Positions 53,104-62,213 of a DNA stretch of 64,000 nt are shown piece after piece (position 1 is the first letter of the stretch; each line of letters begins with the position of its first letter). A program made the translations under genes and the position numbers. Under the pieces are notes generated by a model. That model was not told the origin of the DNA, made no database searches, and saw nothing but the letters and a program-made list of their open reading frames with translations. This stretch comes from Thermoactinospora rubra (GTDB lineage Bacteria; Actinomycetota; Actinomycetes; Streptosporangiales; Streptosporangiaceae): positions 225,978 to 289,977 of the forward strand of contig NZ_KZ084327.1 in the NCBI RefSeq assembly GCF_002093975.1. The letters are read 5' to 3'.

Positions 53104-53985
53104 ATGAGCACGTCGATGGACCCCAGGGCCGCCCACCTCCGCGACCGCCTGCGCGGCGCGCTCCTGGCCGCCGCGGCCACCCCCATGACCGCCGCGGGCG
53201 AGGTGGACCCGGACGTGGTCTCGCGCTACCTCGCGGGGCTGGTCGCCGACGGGGCGGACGGCCTGGCGGTGCTCGCGCACACGGGGCGCGGACCGTACCT
53301 GGGCGAGGAGCTGCGGGCGGAGATCGTCAAGCGTGCCGTCGCCCTGGGGGTGCCGGTGATCGTGGGCGTCGGCGGCGCGGGGGGCCTTGCCGAGCTGGTC
53401 GGCCAGGCCGAGGCGGCACGCGACCTCGGCGCCGACGGCGTCATGCTCTTTCCCTCGCCCGGCGACCGGGTGGCCGCCCACGAGGCGGTGTGGCGGGCGA
53501 CGGGCATGCCCATGATCGCCTTCGACCTCTACACCGCCCCCTGCCCGCCCGCCGTCCTGAGGGACCTCCTGGCCCATCCCGGCGTGGCGGGGCTGAAGGT
53601 CGCCCTGCTGTCGGACGCCATGGCCTGCCAGGACGCGATCGCCGCCGCCAGGGCCGCCGGACGGCTGGCCATCACCGGGGAGGACCGCATGTTCGGCCCG
53701 TCGCTGCTGTGGGGCGCGCAGGCCGCGCTGGTGGGGATCGCCGCGGCACGGGTCCAGGTCACGGCCGAGGTCGTGCGCGCCTTCCGGGGCAGCGACCTGC
53801 GCGCCTTCGAGGCGGCGTCCGCGAGGCTCGACCGGCTGGCCGCCGCGACGTTCACCGAGCCGATGGAGGGCTACGTGCAGCGCATGCTGTGGCTGGCCGC
53901 CGGCGAGGGCCGCATCCCCGCATCGCACGCCCACGACCCGTACGGCCCGCGCCTGGGGGAGAGCGGCGTCGCCTTCGAGGACTGA
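53104..53985 (+). CDS. DHDPS/NAL-family lyase (short form)
   Basis: 293 residues, the usual family length. Schiff-base Lys165 (GVAGLKVALLSD) and Tyr143 (AFDLYTAP). It lacks a clear GGxGE/GTTGE phosphate-type loop (AHTGRGPYLG instead), pointing to a sugar-acid-type substrate rather than lysine synthesis. Last gene of the importer operon, 16 bp after permease 2. Confidence 0.82.
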   Translation: MSTSMDPRAAHLRDRLRGALLAAAATPMTAAGEVDPDVVSRYLAGLVADGADGLAVLAHTGRGPYLGEELRAEIVKRAVALGVPVIVGVGGAGGLAELVGQAEAARDLGADGVMLFPSPGDRVAAHEAVWRATGMPMIAFDLYTAPCPPAVLRDLLAHPGVAGLKVALLSDAMACQDAIAAARAAGRLAITGEDRMFGPSLLWGAQAALVGIAAARVQVTAEVVRAFRGSDLRAFEAASARLDRLAAATFTEPMEGYVQRMLWLAAGEGRIPASHAHDPYGPRLGESGVAFED

Positions 53986-53989
53986 AGCC

Positions 53990-55927
53990 TCAGCGCTCGC
54001 CGGAGACGGCGATCCTGACGAGGTTGCGCCCCCTGATCGTGAAGACCGCCTCGCGCGAGGGGTCCAGCGCCAGCTTGGGCTCGCCGCCGAACCACTGCCC
54101 GCCCAGCCCGCTCACGATGGCCGTGGCCGAGAAGCCGACCAGGTCGATCTTGTAGACGGCGTCGGTGTCGGCCGTGTAGGCCACGCGCCCGGTGATGACG
54201 AGGTCCCCGCCGCGTGCGCTGACCTTCCGGGTCCGGGTGATCTCGGCCCGGTCCAGGTCGTACTCGAACAGCACCCCGGTGTCGGCGATCCCGTAGACGG
54301 CGTGCGGCGTGCTGGCCAGCCCCGCGATGTAGCGGGCGCCGGGCACCGGCTCCAGCTGCCACAGCAGCCTGCGCCCGCGCAGGTCGAAGGCGGCCAGCCG
54401 GGCCGTGGTGGTCACCGGCGGCAGCCCGAGGCCCTCCTGGATGAGCGTGCCGAGGTAGGCGACGCCGCGCCGGGTGGTGACCGAGTAGACGGTCTGCCGC
54501 TCGACGGCGGGCCGGTAGGTGACGTGCGTGCCGTCGCGCAGGGAGTACAGGGTCAGCGCGCCGTTCGTCTGGCCGGGCTCCGGCTGGGTCGGCATGACGA
54601 GGAGCCCGGTCGCCGGGTCGTGCGCCAGGTCGCGCGGGCGGTCCTGCTGGTGGCCGGCGCGCAGCAGCAGCGTGGCCTGGTCCTGCCCGGCCCGGTGGGA
54701 GTAGAGCGCCGCCTGGGTGTAGACGCCCAGGTAGGTGACGTCCTCGACGGTGATCATGGTTTTCGGCTCGCCGGCGATGCCGAGGCGGGTCACCGTACCG
54801 GTGGCCAGGTCGTGGACGTCCGCGCCGCCCTTGCCGCCGACGTAGACGCGGCGGCCGTCGGAGTGGACCGACATGGGCTCCTCCGGCGCCGCCCGGAAGC
54901 CGCGCTGGACCAGGTTGCGGTACTCCAGCCCGCCGGTGGCCGGGTCGTAGACGAACACGGCGCTGTCCTGCACGCCGTAGATCCGCCCCTCGTGGGCCAG
55001 GATCCGGTGGGTGGCCGCCTCGAAGTACGGCACGCCGACCGCCTCCAGGCGGCCGGAGTCCAGGTGGTAGCGGTAGAAGGTGCCCGAGGGGCGTCCGGCG
55101 AAGTACACCGAGCCGTCGTGGATCAGCACCGACACGATGTACTTCTCGCCCGGCGCGGTCGCCTTGACCACGCGGTGGCCGGACGGGTCGTCCTTGCGCA
55201 GCACGAGCAGCTCGGCCAGGGAGTTCATGCCGCCCGCGATGTGCGTGCCGGAGATCGACATGCTCGACACCCAGTCGCGGTCGGCGAGCTCGGCGGGCAG
55301 CAGCTCCCGCTTCTCGCCGGTGGCCCGGTCGATCGCGACGAGGTGGGCGTTGGCGCCGACGCCGCAGTAGACGTGCGTGGCGTCGGCCTGGATGCTGCGG
55401 ACGTAGGCCTCGCCGGGGGCGGGCTGGCCGAGGTCGCGGCTCGTGCCGGTCGCCGGGTCGTACTCCCACACCCGGCCGGGCTCCGAGCAGCCCATGTACA
55501 CCTTGCCGTCGGGCGCGGCGGCCATGGTCCAGATGAAGTGGTCGGGATACCGCGCGACCCTGGTCACCTGGCCGGAGACGGTGTCGATCCGGTAGAGGTC
55601 GGAGGGGGAGTGGGTGCCGACGTAGACGTCGGTGCCCGTCTTGCACATCGCCCAGACGCCGATGCCCGTGGGGATCTCGAAGTGCCTGGTGATCTTGTCG
55701 ACGGTCAGGTCGTAGGCGCCCACGACGTTGGGTGACAGGCCGCGCGACCCGGCGTAGAGGACGTCGCCGACGAACTCGCCGTTGCCCAGGGGGCTGGCGA
55801 CGCTGGCGGGGCCGAGGTCGGTGAGGGTGCCCTCGGGCTCGATGGCGGCCGAGGCGGGGCCCGCGGGCAGCAGCGCGGCCGCCCCTCCGGCGGCGGCGAG
55901 GCTGAGAAAGGCACGGCGGCGGATCAT
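53990..55927 (-). CDS. Tat-exported beta-propeller protein (propeller 1)
   Basis: 645 residues. Twin-arginine signal (MIRRRAFLSLAAAGGAAALL, AxA cleavage near residue 27). The mature part is a string of about 40-55-residue beta blades with the pattern xVYxGxxxxxxLYRIDxxxGxV, as in quinoprotein/YncE-like propellers. No catalytic motif. GAGGAG precedes the ATG. Third gene of the leftward amidohydrolase operon. Paralogous to the genes at 57595 and 62250. Confidence 0.78.
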   Translation of the reverse strand: MIRRRAFLSLAAAGGAAALLPAGPASAAIEPEGTLTDLGPASVASPLGNGEFVGDVLYAGSRGLSPNVVGAYDLTVDKITRHFEIPTGIGVWAMCKTGTDVYVGTHSPSDLYRIDTVSGQVTRVARYPDHFIWTMAAAPDGKVYMGCSEPGRVWEYDPATGTSRDLGQPAPGEAYVRSIQADATHVYCGVGANAHLVAIDRATGEKRELLPAELADRDWVSSMSISGTHIAGGMNSLAELLVLRKDDPSGHRVVKATAPGEKYIVSVLIHDGSVYFAGRPSGTFYRYHLDSGRLEAVGVPYFEAATHRILAHEGRIYGVQDSAVFVYDPATGGLEYRNLVQRGFRAAPEEPMSVHSDGRRVYVGGKGGADVHDLATGTVTRLGIAGEPKTMITVEDVTYLGVYTQAALYSHRAGQDQATLLLRAGHQQDRPRDLAHDPATGLLVMPTQPEPGQTNGALTLYSLRDGTHVTYRPAVERQTVYSVTTRRGVAYLGTLIQEGLGLPPVTTTARLAAFDLRGRRLLWQLEPVPGARYIAGLASTPHAVYGIADTGVLFEYDLDRAEITRTRKVSARGGDLVITGRVAYTADTDAVYKIDLVGFSATAIVSGLGGQWFGGEPKLALDPSREAVFTIRGRNLVRIAVSGER

Positions 55928-56004
55928 GAGGGCTCCTCTGCTGGGGGACGGGTGGGGAGCGGGCCGGAGCGGGGTCTGCGTGGTACGGCGGGGCGGGCGC
56001 CGGG

Positions 56005-56754
56005 TCAACTCGCGGGCCGGTTCGGGAGCGGGAGGCCGAACAGGGCGGCGGCGTTGCGCCAGGCGACCAGCTCGGCCGTCCGCGAGTCGAGCCGGGCGGC
56101 GGCCACCGCGCCGAAGGCCGCGGCCGGGTCGATCAGCGTGGCGTCGGTGCCGAACAGCAGCCGATGCGGGTCCACCCCGGCGGCCACCTCGGCGATGCGG
56201 CCCGCAGGGAAGTGAGACCAGCACGGCTCCAGGTAGAGCCTGTCGCATCCGCGCGCCGCCTCGATCGCGTGGCGGTGCCCGCCGGCGCCCATGTGCCCGG
56301 CGATGACCCGCAGGCCCGGGATGTCCTGGCACAGCGCCGCCAGGTCGAGCACGGAGGCGTCCCAGGTGTGCACGAGGGCGGGGACGCCGAAGGAGGCCAC
56401 CATGGCGAGCGCGTCGCGCATCTGCGGGGAGGTGACCGGCGAGGCGGTGTAGTCGGTGTGGATCTTCACGCCCACGAACCGGCCGGTGGGCAGGTACTCG
56501 CGCAGGTCGCGCTCGGCGTCGGCCGGCCGGCGCGGGTTGACGGTCACGTAGCCGTACAGGCGGTCGGCCGGCCCCCCGGCGGTCAGGGCCTGCGCCAGCG
56601 CGCGGTTGCCCGCGGCCGCGTCGTAGATCACCGCCTCGGTCGCCGACACGATCGCCAGGTCGATGCCGTAGCGGTCCATCGTCGCCAGGTTCGCCCCGGC
56701 CACGTCCATGGTGAAGAACCACGGACCCCAGTGGGCATGAACGTCAATGATCAT
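56005..56754 (-). CDS. Amidohydrolase-family metal hydrolase (canonical member, pair A)
   Basis: 249 residues, amidohydrolase_2 type. Metal ligands appear intact: HAH (6-8), then GVKIHTD, VHTWD, GHMGAGG and the catalytic aspartate in FGTDATL. Likely a lactonase, decarboxylase or dehydratase. ATGA overlap with the upstream degenerate partner. Confidence 0.8.
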   Translation of the reverse strand: MIIDVHAHWGPWFFTMDVAGANLATMDRYGIDLAIVSATEAVIYDAAAGNRALAQALTAGGPADRLYGYVTVNPRRPADAERDLREYLPTGRFVGVKIHTDYTASPVTSPQMRDALAMVASFGVPALVHTWDASVLDLAALCQDIPGLRVIAGHMGAGGHRHAIEAARGCDRLYLEPCWSHFPAGRIAEVAAGVDPHRLLFGTDATLIDPAAAFGAVAAARLDSRTAELVAWRNAAALFGLPLPNRPAS

Positions 56755-57524
56755 GTCAGCAGCCTCCTCGCGTTGCCCCCGGCGACGGCGGCGACTTCCT
56801 CGGGCTTCAGGCCGCTTGTCGCCAGGCGCAGCAGGGGGACGAGCGGCTCGTAGAACGGGGTGCGGGAGCCGTACAGCAGCCTGCCGGCGCCCACCTCGGC
56901 GGCGGCCAGCTCCAGCGCGTCGGGGGAGTTGAGCAGGCGGGTGGAGGTGTGGAAGCCCGGCTCGTCGACGGCGGCGACGAGGAAGTCGCCCAGGTGGTAG
57001 AAGTGCGTGTCCAGAAAGACCACGGTGGCCTCCAGGCCGGAGAAGGGCCGCCAGAAGCGGCGCACGTCGCCGCCGGTGAGCACCGTCAGGCCGAGGGCCG
57101 CGGCCCGCCGGGCGACGTGCCGGACCGAGGGGAAGCCCGCCTCGACGCCCTGCTCGTCGGGGAACAGCCGGACGGCCCTGACCGAGGCGGCGGCCAGGCG
57201 TTCGAGCTCCCGCGCGGCGCCGACGGGGTCGCGCAGGTCCACGACGCCGACGGGGACGACGTCCGGCCGTGGCCGCGTGGCCGCCAGGGCCAGCACCTCG
57301 TCGTTGCCCGAGACGACGTCGAAGAGCGCGGCGCGCAACGACGCCACCGCTCCGGCGCGGATGTCGTGCTCCCGCAGCACGCCGAGCACGGACGACGGCG
57401 TTCCCACGGGCCCGTCGCGGTCGGGGTACGCGCCCACGAGCACGTCCACGTCCAGCGTGACCGCGAGGTCGCCCACCAGGGCGTGCGCGTCGAACACCGA
57501 AGCCTCCATCGGGATACCAGCCAT
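56751..57524 (-). CDS. Degenerate amidohydrolase-fold protein (pair A)
   Basis: 257 residues of the same fold as the next gene, but HxH reads HAL (VFDAHALVG), the strand-5 histidine is gone and the late aspartate is replaced (LLYGSRTPFYEP). A metal-free partner or regulatory subunit is likely. ATG 57524 is given; ATG 57509 is possible. First gene of the leftward operon (amidohydrolase pair plus propeller 1). Confidence 0.72.
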   Translation of the reverse strand: MAGIPMEASVFDAHALVGDLAVTLDVDVLVGAYPDRDGPVGTPSSVLGVLREHDIRAGAVASLRAALFDVVSGNDEVLALAATRPRPDVVPVGVVDLRDPVGAARELERLAAASVRAVRLFPDEQGVEAGFPSVRHVARRAAALGLTVLTGGDVRRFWRPFSGLEATVVFLDTHFYHLGDFLVAAVDEPGFHTSTRLLNSPDALELAAAEVGAGRLLYGSRTPFYEPLVPLLRLATSGLKPEEVAAVAGGNARRLLT

Positions 57525-57571
57525 TGACGGGCAGCGGGCAAAACATTACGGTCTGGGCCTAAATCGAGCAA
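57524..57571. promoter_or_regulatory. Bidirectional promoter with cluster operator O4
   Basis: Rightward: TTGACG (57524-57529), 17 bp, TACGGT (57547-57552). Leftward: TTGCTC (complement of 57566-57571), 17 bp, TAATGT (complement of 57543-57548). The operator TTACGGTCTGGGCCTAAA (57546-57563) overlaps the rightward -10 and fills the leftward spacer. Confidence 0.65.
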
Positions 57572-57594
57572 GAGTGAGCAATCCGGAGGTGGCC

Positions 57595-59550
57595 GTGTCG
57601 CGGTTACGTCTGCTCGTCCTGGCGCCGCTGGTCGCCTCCCTCCTGGCCGCCCAGCAGGCCGCCGCCGACCCCGTGCGCTGCGAGGGCCCGGGCTACGAAC
57701 GGCACGGCCCGGCCTCGGTCACGGGGGCCATCGTGGGCGCCGCCGTCCACGACGGCCGGGCCTACGTGGTCACCCGGGGTCTGAAGCCGCCGGTCCTGGC
57801 CGAGATCGACCTGCAGGCGGGCAGGGTCGTGCGCAGCGTCACCCTGCCGGACGGCCCGGCCGCCGGGGAGCCCGAGGGCGGCTGGGCGACCGCCGTGTCG
57901 GGCGGCAAGGTCTACGTGGGCACCTACCCGGTGCCCGACCTGTACAGCTTCGACCCGGTCACGGGACAGGTGCGGCACCTGCGGTCCTTCGGGCGCAACG
58001 GCGGCTTCGTCTGGAGCCTCGCCGCCGCCCCGGACGGCAAGCTGTACGCGGGCACCTACCCCGACGGCAGGGTCTGGGAGTACGACCCGGCCACCGCCGC
58101 GGTCAGGAACTTCGGCGTCCTGGCCACCGGCGAGCGCTACGTGCGCGCGGTCGCGGCCGACGCGACCACCGTGTACGCGGGCCTGCTCGACAAGGGCAAG
58201 CTCGTGGCGATCGACCGTGCCACCGGAGCGGTCAGGGAGCTGGCCCAGGGCCCGGCCGGCGTCGGCGTGATCGCCGACCACGGCGACCGCGTGCTGGCCG
58301 CCGGCGGCTCGACCCTCATCGACGTGCGCAAGGACGGCTCCGACCTGCGCAAGGTCGAGGGCGCCCAGCTCGACGCGCTCACCGTGGCGCCCGACGGGAC
58401 GGTCTACGGCACCTCGCGTCCCGACGGCGCCGTCTACCGCTACCGCACCGGAGAGGACGCCCTCACCAGGGTGGCCGGCCCGCCCTCGGAGGGCGACGAG
58501 ACCAGGCGGCTGGCGCTGGAGGGCACCACGCTGATCGGCTTGTCCGGCAGCGGCGGCGTGTGGTGGCTGGACCTGCGGACCGGCGCCTCGCGGTTCGCCG
58601 ACCTCCTCGAGGCCGGCCTGCCCGGCGGGCCCGAGCGCCCGCAGAGCATGCTGCTGGTGCCGGGCCGCGCCGTCTACGTCGGCGGCCACTTCTCGATGGA
58701 GGTCCGCGACCTGCGCACCGGCGCCAAGCGCCGCTTCCGGGTGCCAGGCGAGCCCAAGGACCTGGTACGGCGCGGCAACAAGATCTACGCGGCCATGTAC
58801 CCCAGCGGCCAGATCCTCGAGATCGACATCCGCACCGACCGGCTGCGCAGCCTGGGCTTCCTCGGGCACGACCAGCAGCGCCCCTGGGACATCGAGTACG
58901 ACCCGGTCGCCGACAAGCTGCTGGTCGCCTCCGCCCCGCTCGGCGCCAGGCTGGAGGGCGCGCTGTCGGTGGTCGACCCCGGCACCGGCGAGATGGACGT
59001 CTACAAGGGCGTCATCCCCGGCCAGAGCCTCATGAGCCTCAGCCTCGACGCCGCCGGCCGCGTCGTCTACCTCGGCGGCGACGTGCTCGGCGGGGGCGGC
59101 ACGCCGCCGGTGCGGACCAGCGCCTCGATCGCGGCCTTCGACCTGCGGACCCGCACCGTGCTGTGGCAGGCCGACCCCGTCGCGGGCCACCGTACCCTCC
59201 AGGACGTCAAGATCCACGACGGCCTGCTGTACGCGGTCTACAAGCGCGACTCCGGCACCTGGATCGCGCTGGACCCGGCCACGAGGACCGTCAGGCGCCA
59301 GGGCACCCTGTCGGGCTACGGCGAGCTGACCGTCCACAAGGGCCGGGTGTTCGCCCAGACCTTCTTCGGCGGCGGCAACGCCTACGAGCTGGGCGAGGAG
59401 GCCCGGCTGCGGGCCACCGGCCTGGGCGACGAGTGGTACACCAACCCGCAGCTGCACTTCGAGCCCGGCTCGTTCGACGCCTGGACCCTCATCGGCCGCG
59501 ACCTGGCCAAGGTGCGGCTGGATCCGCGCTGCCCGGTGGTGACCCCGTGA
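57595..59550 (+). CDS. Secreted beta-propeller protein (propeller 2)
   Basis: 651 residues. Sec signal peptide (LRLLVLAPLVASLLAAQQAAA). Blades such as KVYVGTYPVPDLYSFDPVTG and KLYAGTYPDGRVWEYDPATA match propeller 1 closely. GTG 57595 is set by GGAGGT 5 nt upstream; the frame runs open far upstream but that is shadow. It is a single-gene transcript from the bidirectional promoter. No catalytic residues recognised. Confidence 0.78.
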   Translation: MSRLRLLVLAPLVASLLAAQQAAADPVRCEGPGYERHGPASVTGAIVGAAVHDGRAYVVTRGLKPPVLAEIDLQAGRVVRSVTLPDGPAAGEPEGGWATAVSGGKVYVGTYPVPDLYSFDPVTGQVRHLRSFGRNGGFVWSLAAAPDGKLYAGTYPDGRVWEYDPATAAVRNFGVLATGERYVRAVAADATTVYAGLLDKGKLVAIDRATGAVRELAQGPAGVGVIADHGDRVLAAGGSTLIDVRKDGSDLRKVEGAQLDALTVAPDGTVYGTSRPDGAVYRYRTGEDALTRVAGPPSEGDETRRLALEGTTLIGLSGSGGVWWLDLRTGASRFADLLEAGLPGGPERPQSMLLVPGRAVYVGGHFSMEVRDLRTGAKRRFRVPGEPKDLVRRGNKIYAAMYPSGQILEIDIRTDRLRSLGFLGHDQQRPWDIEYDPVADKLLVASAPLGARLEGALSVVDPGTGEMDVYKGVIPGQSLMSLSLDAAGRVVYLGGDVLGGGGTPPVRTSASIAAFDLRTRTVLWQADPVAGHRTLQDVKIHDGLLYAVYKRDSGTWIALDPATRTVRRQGTLSGYGELTVHKGRVFAQTFFGGGNAYELGEEARLRATGLGDEWYTNPQLHFEPGSFDAWTLIGRDLAKVRLDPRCPVVTP

Positions 59551-59555
59551 GGCGG

Positions 59556-59601
59556 TTGACGCCGGAGGAGCCCTGAAAGTAGATTTCGGTCTGTGCCGAA
59601 A
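59556..59601 (+). promoter_or_regulatory. Promoter with cluster operator O5 over the start codon
   Basis: TTGACG (59556-59561), 18 bp, TAGATT (59580-59585). The operator TTTCGGTCTGTGCCGAAA (59584-59601) contains the GTG start (59593), which is about where transcription should begin. Confidence 0.7.
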
Positions 59602-60261
59602 TTGATCGACGCGCACCGCCTCGCCGGGCCCGTGCCCTTCGACGACCTGCCGGAGGACCCACGGCCCGACATGGACCGCCTCGGCATCGACCAGGCCCTC
59701 GTGACCCACACGCTGAGCCTGTACTCCGACGCCCAGGCCGGCAACGAGGCGCTGTTCCGGCTGGCCGGCCCCCGCCTCATCCCGGTCCCGGTGCTCGTCC
59801 CGGCCGCCCTGGAGGACCCGCCCGCCTGGGACGCGCGGATGGTCCGCCTGTGCCCCCGGCGCCACCGCTTCGACCTGACCGGCCCGGCCACCCTGCGCTG
59901 GCTCGCCGAGCTCGACGTCACCGTCGCCGTCGAGCTCGGCGAGACCACCACCGCCCAGCTGCTCGCCCTCACCGCCCGCCTGCCCGGCCAGCGCGTCCTG
60001 CTCCTCAACCCCGGCTACCGCCACCTGCGGGCGGTCGCCGAGCTGATGGCCGAGGCGCCGAACGTCTGGCTGGAGATCGGCACCGTGAACACCCAGCGCG
60101 GCGTGGAGTGGCTGGCCGGCAGGTTCGGCGCGCACCGGCTGGTCTTCGGCACCGGCGCGCCGATCCTCGACGACTGCGGCCCCCGCTTCCTGCTGGAGTG
60201 CCTGGACCGTCCCGCGGACCGCGACCTGATCGCCTCCGGCAGCCTGGAAGCCCTGCTGTGA
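59593..60261 (+). CDS. Degenerate amidohydrolase-fold protein (pair B)
   Basis: 222 residues, shorter than its partner. HxH is DAHRLAG, the barrel histidines are missing (LLLNPGYRHL in place of GHxG) and the late aspartate is gone (LVFGTGAPILD). Likely non-catalytic. Probably translated from a leaderless mRNA. GTGA overlap with the canonical partner. Confidence 0.7.
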   Translation: MPKLIDAHRLAGPVPFDDLPEDPRPDMDRLGIDQALVTHTLSLYSDAQAGNEALFRLAGPRLIPVPVLVPAALEDPPAWDARMVRLCPRRHRFDLTGPATLRWLAELDVTVAVELGETTTAQLLALTARLPGQRVLLLNPGYRHLRAVAELMAEAPNVWLEIGTVNTQRGVEWLAGRFGAHRLVFGTGAPILDDCGPRFLLECLDRPADRDLIASGSLEALL

Positions 60262-60995
60262 CCCCCGGCGTGCGGATCCTCGACGCGCACGGCCACCTCG
60301 GCACGTGGCCCGACTTCCTCATCCCCGACCCCACCGCCGAGGGCATGGTCGAGCTGATGGACCGCCTGGGCGTCCAGGCCGTGGGGATCAGCCACCTGCT
60401 GGCGGTCGGCCCGGACGCGCGGACCGGCAACCGGCTGGCCTTCGAGGCGGCCGCGAGGCACCCGGGCCGGTTCGGCGTGTGGCAGGTCTACAACCCGCAC
60501 CACCGCAACCGGCTGATCGCCGGGGGCGTTTGGGGCGTCAAGCTCCACCCCGACGTCCACGAGTGCCCGCTGGACGACCCCCGCTACGAGCCGGTGTGGG
60601 AGCTGGGCCTGCCGGTCCTGGCGCACGGCCAGACCGACTCGCCGTGGAGCGACCCCGCCCTCTTCGCCGCCGTCGCCGCCCGCCACCCGCACGTCCCCCT
60701 CCTGATGGGCCACGCCGGGCTGTGGCCGCACGGCTTCGCCCGCGCCGCCCGGCTGGCCGCCGGCCACCCCAACCTCTTCCTGGAGACCTGCGGCTCGCAG
60801 ATGACCGGCCGGTGGATCGCCCGGCTGGTCGAGCTGCTGGGGGCCGATCGCGTCGTCTTCGGCTCCGACGCCTGCTTCCTGGACCTGCGCGTCGGGCTGG
60901 GCCGCGTCGTGCTCGCGCCGCTGGCGGAGGCCGACCGCGCCCTCGTCCTGGGCGGCAACCTCGCCCGCATCCTGCGTCTGGGAGACCCCGCATGA
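60258..60995 (+). CDS. Amidohydrolase-family metal hydrolase (canonical member, pair B)
   Basis: 245 residues. Intact ligands: HGH (11-13, ILDAHGHLG), GVKLHPD, VLAHGQT, MGHAGLW and FGSDAC. Equivalent to the gene at 56005. Overlaps its degenerate partner upstream (GTGA) and the aminotransferase downstream (ATGA), so three proteins are produced together. Confidence 0.8.
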   Translation: MTPGVRILDAHGHLGTWPDFLIPDPTAEGMVELMDRLGVQAVGISHLLAVGPDARTGNRLAFEAAARHPGRFGVWQVYNPHHRNRLIAGGVWGVKLHPDVHECPLDDPRYEPVWELGLPVLAHGQTDSPWSDPALFAAVAARHPHVPLLMGHAGLWPHGFARAARLAAGHPNLFLETCGSQMTGRWIARLVELLGADRVVFGSDACFLDLRVGLGRVVLAPLAEADRALVLGGNLARILRLGDPA

Positions 60996-62158
60996 AGCTC
61001 GCCCTCCACGGCGGCCCGCCCGTCCGCGCCGCCGCCTGGCCCTCGTGGCCGCCGCCGCTCGACCCCGCCCAGCGCGAGCTCCTCGCCGAGGTGCTCGACG
61101 GCGGCCAGTGGGGAGCCACCCAGTCCGGCTCCGTCTGCCGGGACCTGGCCGCCGCGTTCGCCCGGCTGTCCGGCGTGCCGTACGGCGTGGCGGTCGGCAA
61201 CGCGACGCTCGGGCTGTTCGCGGCCCTCAAAGGGCTGGGCGTGGGGCCGGGGGACGAGGTGATCGTCCCCGCCTACACCTTCGTCGCCTCCGCGACCTCC
61301 GTGCTGCTGGCCGGCGCCACCCCGGTGATCGCCGACGTCGACCCCGTCCACCTGCACCTGTCGCCGCACGCCGTCGAGGCGGCGATCACCCGGCGCACCG
61401 CCGCCGTCATGCCGGTCCACCTGGCGGGCAGCCCGGCGGAGATGGACGAGATCGCCGCGGTGGCCGTACGCCACGGGCTGGCCGTGGTGGAGGACGCCGC
61501 GCAGGCGCACGGCGCGGCCCACCGCGGGCGCCCGGTCGGCGGGCTGGGCGAGGCCGGGGTGTTCAGCTTCCAGTCCAGCAAGGCGATGACCGCGGGCGAG
61601 GGCGGCATGATCGTCTGCCGGGACGCGGCGGCGCACGAGGCGATCTGGTCGGTCTGCAACGTGGGACGCAGGCTCGGCGGCCAGTGGTACGGTCACCCGT
61701 CCGTCGGCTGGAACCTGCGCATGACGGAGATCCAGGCCGCGCTGCTGCTGCCCTGGCTGGACCGGCTGGACGCCGAGCTGGACCGGCGGGAGGCGTTCTG
61801 CGCGGCGGCCGCGCGGGAGCTGGCGGGCGTGCCCGGCGTCGAGCCGGTGCCGCGGCCGCCCGGCACCACCCGCGACTCCCGGCACCTGCTCATGCTCCGC
61901 GTGGACGCGCCGGTCGACCGGGACTTCCTGCTGGCCGCGATGGCCGCGGAAGGCGTGCCGCTCGACGCCGGCTACCCGCCCCTCGGCTCGATGGACGCGC
62001 TGACCGGCGCCGGTGCCCGCGCCGAGCCGTGCCCGGGCGCCGAGGAGGCCGCCCGGACGGTCGTGTGGGTGCGGCAGAACATGCTCATGGACGACCCCTC
62101 CGGGGCCGCGGACGTCGCGGCGGCCCTGGCCAAGGTGCTCACGGCCGGGCGCGCGTGA
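60992..62158 (+). CDS. DegT/DnrJ/EryC1/StrS-family aminotransferase (second copy)
   Basis: 388 residues. PLP lysine K197 (FSFQSSKAMTAGEGG), aspartate D168 (VVEDAAQAHGA). N-terminal LALHGGPPVRAAAWPSWP is typical of sugar/cyclitol aminotransferases of the StrS group. Third gene of the operon with the amidohydrolase pair. Confidence 0.88.
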   Translation: MKLALHGGPPVRAAAWPSWPPPLDPAQRELLAEVLDGGQWGATQSGSVCRDLAAAFARLSGVPYGVAVGNATLGLFAALKGLGVGPGDEVIVPAYTFVASATSVLLAGATPVIADVDPVHLHLSPHAVEAAITRRTAAVMPVHLAGSPAEMDEIAAVAVRHGLAVVEDAAQAHGAAHRGRPVGGLGEAGVFSFQSSKAMTAGEGGMIVCRDAAAHEAIWSVCNVGRRLGGQWYGHPSVGWNLRMTEIQAALLLPWLDRLDAELDRREAFCAAAARELAGVPGVEPVPRPPGTTRDSRHLLMLRVDAPVDRDFLLAAMAAEGVPLDAGYPPLGSMDALTGAGARAEPCPGAEEAARTVVWVRQNMLMDDPSGAADVAAALAKVLTAGRA

Positions 62159-62187
62159 CGCCACCCGCGGCTTCGGGGAATTTCCAG

Positions 62188-62205
62188 ATTCGGCCTGAAC
62201 CGGAA
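62188..62205. promoter_or_regulatory. Cluster operator O6, auxiliary
   Basis: ATTCGGCCTGAACCGGAA, 14 of 18 matches to the cluster consensus, 54 bp upstream of O7 centre to centre. Confidence 0.45.
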
Positions 62206-62213
62206 CAGGGGTA

